This document shows positions 1 through 7,359 of a stretch of 42,081 nt of DNA, in pieces; the first letter of the stretch is position 1; every line of letters starts with the position of its first letter. The DNA is from Candidatus Woesearchaeota archaeon (lineage in GTDB: Archaea > Nanobdellota > Nanobdellia > Woesearchaeales > JAGVYF01), in NCBI GenBank assembly GCA_018303425.1, contig JAGVYF010000021.1, positions 1 to 42,081 on the forward strand, read 5' to 3'. The notes under the pieces are model-generated. The model ran no database searches and was not told the DNA's origin. It saw only the letters and a list, made by a program, of their open reading frames with translations. The translations under genes and the position numbers were made by a program.

Positions 1-2760
1 AGACTTTGACATTAAAGTAAATTGCTTACTAATCTGATTGGGTTTGAACCACATAGAAATGCTTATCTCTTGCGTAGGTTCTATTGACGCATGATCAGTA
101 ATTGTAACCGCTGGTGAACCGCCTGTCCTGTTAAATTCAAATGCGTTTTTAATTTTACCGGAAATATTTGTGACATCAACAACTACCCCATTATTGCCCG
201 TTCCACTTTTATCATAACCATTGGTATCAAAGTCCCAATAACCAACTAACCCATTACTCAATGCCCGTGTCCCGTTAATGTACCACTCATACACAGTTGC
301 GTTTTCCGGGTCGCCGTCTGCGTCTGTATATGTCCAAGTTCCGCCAACTTCCGATGTTATTGATGTCACAGTTGCAGGAGTTATGTTTACATTAGATGCT
401 ACTGGAGCAGAATTTTCTATCCTGATTAAATTGGAAGTTACGGTTGTTCCATCCTGTGTTCCATCATTAGGCGTAACTTCTACTGACCATATATCACCTC
501 TTGAAGTTTCCTGACTAACTATAAGATCAGTTCTATTATTGTATAATGCTTGAATCTGGGCAGATGACAAAGTCCTATTCCAAACTATGACTTCATCAAT
601 GCGTCCATCAAAACTCTGTGTTGATGTGGTCCAGTTTGCCCCAATCAAAAACGGTTCTGAACCTGCATCATGAGCTGTAATGCCGGAAACCGAAACAGGA
701 CTATCCGGCGCTTCAATACCATTAACATATAACCTCAGCCCAGTAGAACTGCCTTCAAGATAAGTAAAGCAGACATATGTCCATTTTTCCAATGGGCTTG
801 AAAGATTATCCGAAGTAAGCAGCGCACTGCTTGTATCTGCGCTGTCAGCCACAAATATGCCATACACATCAGATTTACCAGTAGCAGTCTGGAAATTTTG
901 TCTGTAAAAAATAATACCATCTGTCTGTGAAGCCGATTTTTTAAAAATTGTGTCATCATTGCTTGATGTGTCATGATACACCCATGCGCAACCACTTAGC
1001 TCAGCGGAGGTATCTATATCATCAATATCACCGGCATCGATATAACTGCTAACTCCATCAAAATCATAAGCCCCAAAACCGCTATAACCGCCGGATGAAT
1101 TCCATGTTGTTCCATTCACCGTGCCGTTATGCAACCCCGTAGAATAATCCCTTGTAAAATAATTTTCATTATGCGTTGTATTTCCACCAGCTTCAAATGG
1201 CATATTTAATATTGCAATAGATGAGCCGTTTATGAGCCAGTTAGTTATATTCTTTATTGTATTTCCATTTATATCAGTTGCAGTAAAGTATAATGTCAAA
1301 TTATCCGAAGTAAGATTATTTGCTGAAGTTGCATTCAAAAGAACGTTTGTAATTGCAGGCGGTTGATTTTCCTCTTCAAGTATGACATAACTAGGTTCAG
1401 GCCACATATATTGCCTTGCAGACTTTCTTCCAAATAATACGGATTCATCGTCAGTAGTTGTTTCCCAATTACCCCCTGCAGGAGAAGTGCATTCTACCTT
1501 TGCGCCAGCTGCAAAAGTTTGGACATCGGCGCCAGTGCCCAAATCTATCTTGCTCGGCCATGGATAATCATTAGCCTCTCCGGATAAATCACTTCTATTT
1601 ATGTAATACTGCCTTCCGGAATAAAGAGTGCAATTGGTATTTTTTCCTGTAGCTGACAATGCAACATAGTCGCCATTTTTGTAAAAATAATATTGTTTTT
1701 CTAATTCAATTTCAGGAAGCAATGCTGCATTTTCATTGCCGTCACCGTCACCATGCTCATTAGCTCCCAGCGATGTGGCATTTGAGGTAATGTGATATGC
1801 TAAACCAGAACCATCTGCCCCATCAGCAGAATAACTAGTATAACCAATGCTCCTTGTACCAGAACGATTGTCTCCTGCGCTGCTTAATTCCTGTATCCAT
1901 GCATTGTTAACTGCGTTTGCTGTTCTAACGTGAGCTACACCCCAGATATCATTGCTTAATGGATACACAGGGAAATTTGCATTTGTAGTAGATTCTACAA
2001 ACATCAAGAATGGAGCTGTTGCATTGCAATATATTGAATTACCGCTGGTCCATACTTTAGTGGTTGCAGAACATGCTGCGTTCTTAGTACAACTTGCGCT
2101 ATCCTGCGAAGTTCCCCATGTTCCAGAATTATTTACTGCCTCATAACAATTAATTGTAATGCTTGCAAAAGGAGCATAGAAATATAAGTCATAAGCCCCC
2201 CTTCCATTATCAACCACAAATTCAGTCCCGGCCCAACTAATCGGATTTAATTCTGCTCCGGTTGCCTCATCAGCGTCTCCGCCAATTAAAGCACCGGTTA
2301 CGTTTAATCTTGAAGCGCCAGTTCCGCCATATTCCGCAGTAGAAAAATTAGTGAACTTGCCCGCATTTAGTGAAATTGTTTTTCCGGGAGCTATTATATT
2401 TGTATTTTTATCATATGCCACAACTCTGATATTACCATCATACACATTTTCACCTACTGTATAATAGATAGCCTTTGCAATTTTATATGTAAATACTGAA
2501 CTAATATTACTTTCAGATGTTGCATTGACATTTCCATAATACATATAAATCGTAGTATTAGAACTTGCAGTCATTACAGGCACTTGCACCCATAGCAAAG
2601 TTTCAGTTGTATTACAAGTTAAGCCAGGACCTTCATCAATATAGTAAGGTATATCATTATTAGAAGCATTTGCAAACCGTAAATCCGAACAATCAGAATT
2701 AACTTTACCTTCTGCAATTAAAGAATTTTGGTTGGATCTATTGCATATATTTGGGTAAAA
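1..2760 (-). CDS. Surface protein with DUF2341 and LamG domains, both ends missing
   Basis: The minus strand is open from about 2760 to the window edge, roughly 920 codons with no stop. The first readable part (about 2730-2400) is a DUF2341 domain (SDCSDLRF, TIYMYYGN), but its usual N-terminal strands are absent. A Cys- and Asn-rich extracellular region follows. A LamG/concanavalin-like domain lies at about 1080-535 (core YDFDGVSSYIDAG, ending RIDEVIVWNRTLS), then an Ig-like linker and the start of a second LamG domain at about 240-1. LamG domains usually bind glycans or proteins at the cell surface. No ATG, GTG or TTG lies in frame near the start of homology, and there is no signal peptide. 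The gene overlaps the end of the preceding signal-anchored gene in another frame, so the two look like halves of a broken or recombined surface gene. The 3' end is outside the window. Confidence 0.8.
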
Positions 2761-3536
2761 TTATGTTCCATGAACTTGGTTAAAGGTATGTCATCTATGC
2801 CAATCATTCCTGAACGATTAGAGATAAGAATATCATAGAACTCAATTTTTTCTACAATGGTCCTCTCAGGTTCAACACTTAAACTATACACTCCTTCTGT
2901 AAGATTAGAATCGGGCTGAGTTATATAATTCTTATTAATTTTCTTTTTTATATCTTTTATTTTTAAATTTAATCTTTGTCCAGAGCTACTCTTAATTATA
3001 ATTTCATTTTCTTCTTTTGAACTACTAGTGATACTAGGGCTTACAATAACTACAGAATCATTTGCCTCATTTAAATCAATTAATGCCCTCTCAACATCAA
3101 TTAATACATTATCAACAACCACATAATTGCCATTTGATTTTTTATTTTGATTTCCTGAGACAACCAATTTCAATTCATAAACAACATTATAAATTTTTTG
3201 AACATTATATTTTACCTCTTGAGAGTACATGTCAATCGTATCAATTAATACTGAATCAGCATAAACATCCATCATACCAAAGTCATCACGAGTCTGATAA
3301 ATAACACCAACGTTGCCAGACATATTATAAATCAGTGAAGAGTTTGGCGTATTTGAAAATAATGCTGAACCATCAGTATAATTAAAGTCAGATATTAGGA
3401 TCCAAACACCGGACTCAATAACTTTACTAGTAATACTTGGTTCAATGTAAACGAACATTGTTAGCATGAAAAATAATATTGCAACTAACAAAATCTGATT
3501 CCAATATCCATTTTGACTTAATTTAGTTCTTATCAT
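2718..3536 (-). CDS. Signal-anchored extracellular protein, probably a truncated large surface protein
   Basis: 272 aa. An N-terminal membrane segment (about residues 13-31, ILLVAILFFMLTMFVYIEP) serves as signal anchor. The rest is beta-rich, Asn- and Ser-rich and presumably extracellular. The C-terminus, FTQIYAIDPTKIL, resembles a linker I associate from memory with much longer archaeal surface proteins, where it leads into more domains; here a stop follows at once. The start overlaps the end of the upstream HTH gene by 14 nt, so the two are co-transcribed and translationally coupled. The DUF2341/LamG frame begins inside the last codons in a different frame. I infer that this gene and the LamG frame are the two parts of one large gene, or of two related genes joined by a deletion. 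No enzyme function is visible. Confidence 0.75.
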   Translation of the reverse strand: MIRTKLSQNGYWNQILLVAILFFMLTMFVYIEPSITSKVIESGVWILISDFNYTDGSALFSNTPNSSLIYNMSGNVGVIYQTRDDFGMMDVYADSVLIDTIDMYSQEVKYNVQKIYNVVYELKLVVSGNQNKKSNGNYVVVDNVLIDVERALIDLNEANDSVVIVSPSITSSSKEENEIIIKSSSGQRLNLKIKDIKKKINKNYITQPDSNLTEGVYSLSVEPERTIVEKIEFYDILISNRSGMIGIDDIPLTKFMEHNFTQIYAIDPTKIL

Positions 3537-4035
3537 TGTTTAATTTTTCGCGAGAAGCTTTGGCTTCTGCGCGCAAACCTTCGGTCTTGCGTTTGGCCCT
3601 CGAATAAACTGTCCAAATAGTCCTATCACTGCGCCTTAGCAAATCCCCAATTTGTTTGAAAGAATACCCTCCCCTCTCTTTGAGATAAAGAACAACTGCT
3701 TCAAGCACAGCAACCTTTCTATCTAAAAATATACTTAATGGCACAGTAACTTCAGAAAAGATTAAATCTGGTTTCGGATATCCTTTTCTTTTTTTACTGG
3801 CCCGATTATAAATTGTCCAAATAGTCCTATCGTTCCTATTAGTCAAAACTGCAATTTCGTGATAAGAAAGGTTTTGGGTATCTTTCAAAAACTCTATTAA
3901 GACTTCAAAAATGCTTAAAGTTCTATCACAAAACAAAGAAACAGGAATATCAATTGCCAATTTTCGAGAATATGGAATTGCAGAACTAGGAAATTCAATA
4001 TACGACTCTCTAATTACACCTTTTTTTCTACCCAA
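3523..4035 (-). CDS. Tandem-duplicated HTH DNA-binding protein, putative regulator
   Basis: 170 aa made of two copies of one module, about residues 24-86 and 90-153. Each has an IPVSLF.DR or VPLSIF.DR lead, a helix ending YLK or FLK, and a sigma-region-4-like helix-turn-helix: SYHEIAVLTNRNDRTIWTIY in copy 1 and SFKQIGDLLRRSDRTIWTVY in copy 2. The duplication is also visible in DNA, where an 18-nt stretch recurs exactly at 3610-3627 and 3814-3831. The start is TTG at 4035; no ATG is in frame, and a TATA-like box lies about 29 nt upstream. Four dyad sites lie upstream, the nearest 2 nt from the start codon, so autoregulation is likely. The 3' end overlaps the surface-protein gene. Basic C-terminus. 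The role as regulator of the surface operon is inference. Confidence 0.8.
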   Translation of the reverse strand: MGRKKGVIRESYIEFPSSAIPYSRKLAIDIPVSLFCDRTLSIFEVLIEFLKDTQNLSYHEIAVLTNRNDRTIWTIYNRASKKRKGYPKPDLIFSEVTVPLSIFLDRKVAVLEAVVLYLKERGGYSFKQIGDLLRRSDRTIWTVYSRAKRKTEGLRAEAKASREKLNNDKN

Positions 4036-4037
4036 AA

Positions 4038-4295
4038 CATTACATTGTAGGTATAATTTAATATTTAAACCTTACTATTATAATAAAATATATAGTTAAT
4101 ACTTACATTGTAAGTATAACTTAATTAGATAATAATTTAAAAAAATAAAATCGGCATATTGCCTAATTAAGGGATTAAAAGTTGGAAGATAATACTGACA
4201 ATGTAAGTGATAAGATATATATCTTTTGTATTTAATGGACCAGTAATGCCCAATTCATCGCTTAAAGATTAGAAAAAAATACTTACAATGTAAGT
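4038..4295. promoter_or_regulatory. Array of four 15-bp dyad operators in a 400-bp gene-free stretch
   Basis: The sequence ACTTACAWTGTAAGT (W = A or T, its own reverse complement) occurs at 4101-4115 and 4281-4295 as exact copies. It occurs at 4194-4208 with one mismatch (ACTGACAATGTAAGT) and at 4038-4052 with three mismatches. The three upstream copies are each preceded by AATACT or ATACT. The nearest copy covers the likely transcription start of the HTH gene; the others lie farther upstream, between it and the toxin-antitoxin genes. The rest of the 4036-4435 stretch is AT-rich and shows no gene. The ligand is most likely the HTH protein encoded next door (inference). Confidence 0.65.
4062..4069 (-). 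promoter_or_regulatory. TATA box of the HTH/surface operon
   Basis: TTTAAATA on the minus strand is centred about 29 nt before the TTG start at 4035. This fits a nearly leaderless archaeal transcript. The closest dyad element (4038-4052) sits between this box and the start codon. Confidence 0.5.
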
Positions 4296-4435
4296 GCAGC
4301 GAGATATAATATTTTCAATTTAATAAAAAATCTTATTATTAACAGACCAACAGACATTAGCAACCTTGGCGAAATTCATACAATGATTTTATGACCGAAA
4401 TTATTATATACAGGTATTATATATCTTTATATAAT

Positions 4436-4702
4436 ATGAAACAAATTACAATTTTGCATAGCCCAACACTCGAATCTGTAATTATGGTAGAAACAATTGT
4501 ACAAAAATATAGTCAAGAATATGGAAAATTTCAATTATGGAAGAAACTTCCCAAAAAAATGATGTATCAAACATTTCAAGTTATACTTAACTACTTAGAA
4601 GAATCAGGTAAAATTTTCATTGATAAAGAAGGTTGTGTGATATGGACATACAATCCGCAAAGAATAAAGAAACTAATTTCTGAGGATTTAATTGTACGAT
4701 GA
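4436..4702 (+). CDS. Antitoxin-like small protein of a RelE-type module
   Basis: 88 aa from ATG 4436. A longer reading from 4391 would add 15 residues, but a TATA-like TTATATA at 4404-4410 sits about 29 nt before 4436, and the conserved part begins MKQITILHSPT. The protein looks like a small winged-helix domain: ESVIMVETIV, an LWKKLP.KMMYQTF segment, a recognition-type helix NYLEESGKI, and a hairpin ending CVIWTYNP. From memory such proteins stand in front of RelE/ParE-type toxins in archaea. Its stop overlaps the toxin start (ATGA at 4699-4702), the usual toxin-antitoxin arrangement. By position it would neutralise the downstream RelE-like protein and may repress the promoter. Family assignment is moderately certain. 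Confidence 0.65.
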   Translation: MKQITILHSPTLESVIMVETIVQKYSQEYGKFQLWKKLPKKMMYQTFQVILNYLEESGKIFIDKEGCVIWTYNPQRIKKLISEDLIVR

Positions 4703-5040
4703 ATAACAAACCAATAAATGTTAGCTTTGTATCACAAAAACTCAAATCCCATTTTAATACTTTGAAGTCTGGAAAATTTGAAGATAAGAGACTCTTTGAC
4801 TTCATAGATCGTGCAATTGATGATTTAAAGAAGAATCCGATATGTGGCACTAAAATCAAAAAGATGTTATGGCCCAAGGAATACAAACAGAAATATAGCA
4901 TTAACAACCTTTGGAAGTATGATCTCCCAAACGCGTGGAGAATTATTTACACTATTGAAACTGATGAAGTAACAATAGTTAGTATCATTCTTGAATGGTT
5001 TTCCCATAAAGAATATGAAAAGAGGTTTAATTATTTATGA
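4699..5040 (+). CDS. RelE/ParE-family toxin
   Basis: 113 aa. The fold signature of RelE-type mRNA interferases is visible: a helical start (DKRLFDFIDRAIDDLKKNP), then G.KIKK..WPKEY, a strand NLWKYDLPNAWRIIYTI (residue W77 onward) and a C-terminal IILEWFSHKEYEKRF. The basic and aromatic residues of the last strand and tail (R, H, Y) are the ones usually used for ribosome-dependent mRNA cleavage. It overlaps the antitoxin-like gene upstream (ATGA) and the PUA gene downstream (ATGA at 5037-5040), so all three are translated from one message. Archaeal RelE toxins of about 90-115 aa are common. Activity is inferred from family only. Confidence 0.75.
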   Translation: MNNKPINVSFVSQKLKSHFNTLKSGKFEDKRLFDFIDRAIDDLKKNPICGTKIKKMLWPKEYKQKYSINNLWKYDLPNAWRIIYTIETDEVTIVSIILEWFSHKEYEKRFNYL

Positions 5041-5498
5041 GATTTAAATTTATGAATAGTAAAGAAATAAAACAGTTGCATACGTTATTTAAAAAAAACT
5101 GGGGTTTTAATAGCAAACTAGAATTTGCTTTTCTTAAAACAGATAAAGAAAAAGTATATGGTATAAACAAAGAGATATGTAAAATTGATTTTATGAAACT
5201 TAAAATTGATTCTTTAGGGCTGTATATGGGAGAATTAAAAAAGGGGCAGTTAAGACTATCAATTGAAGGTTCACAATTAATAGGGCCCTATTCAGATAAA
5301 AACATAATAAAATTAGATAAAGACGAATTAAAGGAATGGTTAAAAGGCGAAGAGATACCGGTTAATTTTGAAGAAGAAAACTTTGTAATCATAAAACATG
5401 AAAAGGATTATTTTGGCAGTGGTAAATTAAAAAATGGTAAAATTTTAAATTATGTGCCAAAAACAAGACGGTTAAATTTTATTGAAACTGAAGAATAA
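5037..5498 (+). CDS. PUA-domain RNA-binding protein (NOP2/RsmF-type C-terminal module)
   Basis: 153 aa. The first half (MNSKEIKQLHTLFKKNWGF) resembles the pre-PUA region of archaeal NIP7/NOP2-like proteins. The second half carries the PUA signature RLSIEGSQLIGPYSDKNII, then ELKEWLKGEEIPV, and ends with FVIIKHEKDYFGSGKLKNGKI followed by a basic tail (NYVPKTRRLN). This matches stand-alone archaeal PUA proteins related to the C-terminal part of rRNA cytosine-C5 methyltransferases; no methyltransferase domain is present. Expected role: rRNA or tRNA binding in ribosome biogenesis. The gene overlaps the RelE toxin by 4 nt, an odd operon partner, and its 3' end overlaps the convergent DUF371 gene by 20 nt. 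An alternative start is the ATG at 5052. Confidence 0.7.
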   Translation: MRFKFMNSKEIKQLHTLFKKNWGFNSKLEFAFLKTDKEKVYGINKEICKIDFMKLKIDSLGLYMGELKKGQLRLSIEGSQLIGPYSDKNIIKLDKDELKEWLKGEEIPVNFEEENFVIIKHEKDYFGSGKLKNGKILNYVPKTRRLNFIETEE

Positions 5499-5871
5499 CT
5501 TTCATCTCTTGCAGAGGATTTTTCATAAGTTCAATCATTCTTCGATTAATATGAATTGCAGCTTTATCTGCATCAATACCCAAAGTTCTTTTAGATATAA
5601 ATTTTCCAAGCCTGATTACAAGTTCACTTGAATCAAAGAATTCAGAATTAGGAACAAATAGAATTATCTCAGTTAATTTTTCAACTTTAAGAATTAAACT
5701 CAGTTTTTTGGATTTCAGAAACGGTTTAATTTTTTCAGGATCAAAATTAGACTTTGTCCCAATTATACAATCTCCATTTAAAGATAAATTATGATCAATA
5801 ACAATCTCAAAAGTAGTTTTATGCATGCCTTGTATGTTTTGGTTCCCAAAACATGAAAATTCATATTTCAT
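5479..5871 (-). CDS. DUF371 family archaeal protein
   Basis: 130 aa with the DUF371 pattern: an N-terminal F.CFGNQNIQGMHKTTFE.V strand pair, the GDCIIGTKSNFDPEKIKPFL segment, and the highly conserved ISKRTLGIDADKAAIHINRRMIELMKNP. The family is almost restricted to archaea and has no proven function that I know of. The invariant SKRT and ADKAA stretches suggest a nucleotide- or RNA-binding site (inference). Full length for the family. It converges on the PUA gene with a 20-nt overlap of the coding ends. AT-rich sequence upstream gives no clear operon partner. Confidence 0.8.
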   Translation of the reverse strand: MKYEFSCFGNQNIQGMHKTTFEIVIDHNLSLNGDCIIGTKSNFDPEKIKPFLKSKKLSLILKVEKLTEIILFVPNSEFFDSSELVIRLGKFISKRTLGIDADKAAIHINRRMIELMKNPLQEMKVILQFQ

Positions 5872-6012
5872 AAATTTAAATGGATAATTGAGTTAATTAA
5901 TTTTTCGATTTATTAAATGTATAACAAAAATCGGGCTTGACAAAAACATTTAGTCTGCGCATAAGAATGGCTGATTGTGCGCTATTCAGCAGAATTTAAC
6001 CTAAATAAAAGT

Positions 6013-6180
6013 TTACTTACTTATTTTAGATTCTTTAGCCATTTTTGCAAGATCTACACCTAATTCTTTTAATGATTTAACATGCGCCTGCATCTGTTGT
6101 TCTACAATTGAAAGAATGGCTGATAAACCTTCGCGCTCTTTAGCTAAAGCAGATAATGAACCCTTATGGATTCCAATTTG
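6013..6180 (-). pseudogene. Remnant of a small coiled-coil protein, antisense to the UPF0235 5' end
   Basis: A minus-strand frame reads as convincing protein and ends at TAA 6013-6015. Readable stretches are IHKGSLSALAKEREGLSA, ILSIVEQQMQAHVKSLKEL and GVDLAKMAKESKISK. It is strongly helical, with heptad-like spacing. No ATG, GTG or TTG precedes it in frame except an ATG at 6093 that would leave 26 aa; the frame closes at TAA 6226-6228. It overlaps the first 55-65 nt of the UPF0235 gene on the other strand. I read it as the 3' part of a small gene that lost its start. A translated short protein from 6093 is the alternative. Confidence 0.4.
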
Positions 6181-6388
6181 TTCCGTAAAAGCAAACTCTG
6201 CTAAAACTAAAATATGCAGTTGGGATTATGAAAAAAAAGTATTGAAGATTGAAATTAAATCACCCGCTGAAAAAAACAAAGCAAATCTCGAAATTATTAA
6301 ATTTTTTTCTAGATTATTAAAGAAAAATGTGAAAATAATTTCCGGGTGTACTTCTAAGACTAAAGTATTAAAACTAATTGAAAAATAA
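6116..6388 (+). CDS. UPF0235 (DUF167, YggU-like) protein
   Basis: 90 aa. The family signature is clear: VKANSAKTKI near the N-terminus, then LKIEIKSPAEKNKANLEIIKFFSRLL, then VKIISGCTSKTKVLKL. The family is a small alpha/beta fold found in all domains; its biochemical role is not established. ATG 6116 is the only usual start, but the first 17 residues (MADKPSRSLAKADNEPL) precede the homologous part and lie antisense to a separate coding-like frame, so they may be recently acquired. The 3' end overlaps the convergent SpoIIM gene by 15 nt. Confidence 0.75.
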   Translation: MADKPSRSLAKADNEPLWIPICSVKANSAKTKICSWDYEKKVLKIEIKSPAEKNKANLEIIKFFSRLLKKNVKIISGCTSKTKVLKLIEK

Positions 6389-7219
6389 AGGAGTAATATA
6401 AACTTCAATCAGCGCGGCTACCACCAAAAGGATTAAAGCTATAAAGATTAATTGTGATGTGTCAAACATTATTTTTTCAAATCGTTTAGATTCGATATCA
6501 CGATTTATTACTGCCACAGAAATAATTCCTCCGGCTAACCCGGCAATGAAATATGCCGCAATCTCTGGCAACCCATGAACAAAATATCTTAATATTCCAA
6601 ATGAAAAAGATTTCCAATAATTTAAACCCAAAAATGCACCTCCCATTGCAGCAAAATTTGCTTTAATAAAATTACCCATTGCAGTTCCAATCACAGAAGC
6701 GTTCCATGTTAAAATAAAAATTGACCCAAAACCATAAACAAACGAAAAAATAATGCAAAATATCAGAACTTTAAAATTATTAAATAATATATCTGAAAAT
6801 AAAGATAAGGATTCAATTAAATTGCCTGAAACCCGATTATTAATATTGAGAATTGTTTGAGTTTGTATGGAAAAAAGATTGGTCACTAAAGATTGGGGCA
6901 ATATAGTGTACCAAAAAGCATATGCTATAGTAATCCCTACAAATAAAAACATCAAATAATCTATAGCTTTCCGATGCTGATTTAATAATGTAATTTCATC
7001 TTTAATCAAAATATCCATTTTTTCTTCACGTTTTTGTGTTAAATATATTAAAGGAGTACAAGCCAAAACTGTAAAAAATACCATTATAATGCTAGCCTGC
7101 TGCGCAAAAACCCACAAAGAGAGTAAAATTGCAACTGATGAATAAAGAAATCCATAAAACAATAAACTCCACGGCCTCTTTTCAGCCAGCTTAGGATTTG
7201 TAAATGATTCTATAACCAT
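6374..7219 (-). CDS. SpoIIM-family (DUF95) integral membrane protein
   Basis: 281 aa. It starts with the ES.TNPKLAEKRPW motif followed by two membrane segments (about residues 19-36 and 41-58). After a short loop come further hydrophobic segments, with the SpoIIM core NNFKVLIFCIIFSFVYGFGSIFILTWNASVIG near 150-180 and GLPEIAAYFIAGLAGG near 218-233. A final hydrophobic helix ends at the C-terminus. In Bacillus SpoIIM works in the peptidoglycan-remodelling complex; archaeal homologues have no established function and are often thought to act in membrane organisation or vesicle formation. Single gene, convergent with UPF0235, with an AT-rich spacer upstream towards the antiporter gene. Confidence 0.8.
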   Translation of the reverse strand: MVIESFTNPKLAEKRPWSLLFYGFLYSSVAILLSLWVFAQQASIIMVFFTVLACTPLIYLTQKREEKMDILIKDEITLLNQHRKAIDYLMFLFVGITIAYAFWYTILPQSLVTNLFSIQTQTILNINNRVSGNLIESLSLFSDILFNNFKVLIFCIIFSFVYGFGSIFILTWNASVIGTAMGNFIKANFAAMGGAFLGLNYWKSFSFGILRYFVHGLPEIAAYFIAGLAGGIISVAVINRDIESKRFEKIMFDTSQLIFIALILLVVAALIEVYITPLFFN

Positions 7220-7359
7220 ATTATTCTTTTAGATTTATCTATATATATAAGTTTCGTAACTTTATAAACCTTCATTTTTTGAAAATTTCATAGAGAACAA
7301 AAATTATACCTCCTTTTTTTCATAGTAAAAGCTTCAACATAATAAAATAATATTGCCTA

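Noticed and set aside
278-2146. Several plus-strand open frames within the LamG region
   Set aside because: The minus strand reads continuously as DUF2341/LamG protein through all of them.
3062-3304. Plus-strand 80-codon frame inside the 272-aa surface gene
   Set aside because: Antisense of a gene with a clear signal anchor; low-complexity His/Gln-rich product.
4038-4295. Repeated 15-mers as a CRISPR array
   Set aside because: Repeats are too short, palindromic, diverge from each other and have spacings of 63-93 nt without cas genes; an operator array fits better.
5890-6000. Imperfect inverted repeat (TCTGCGCA ... TGCGC ... CAGA) in the gap after DUF371
   Set aside because: Arms are short and interrupted, with no T-run or gene arrangement that would make it a terminator or RNA element.
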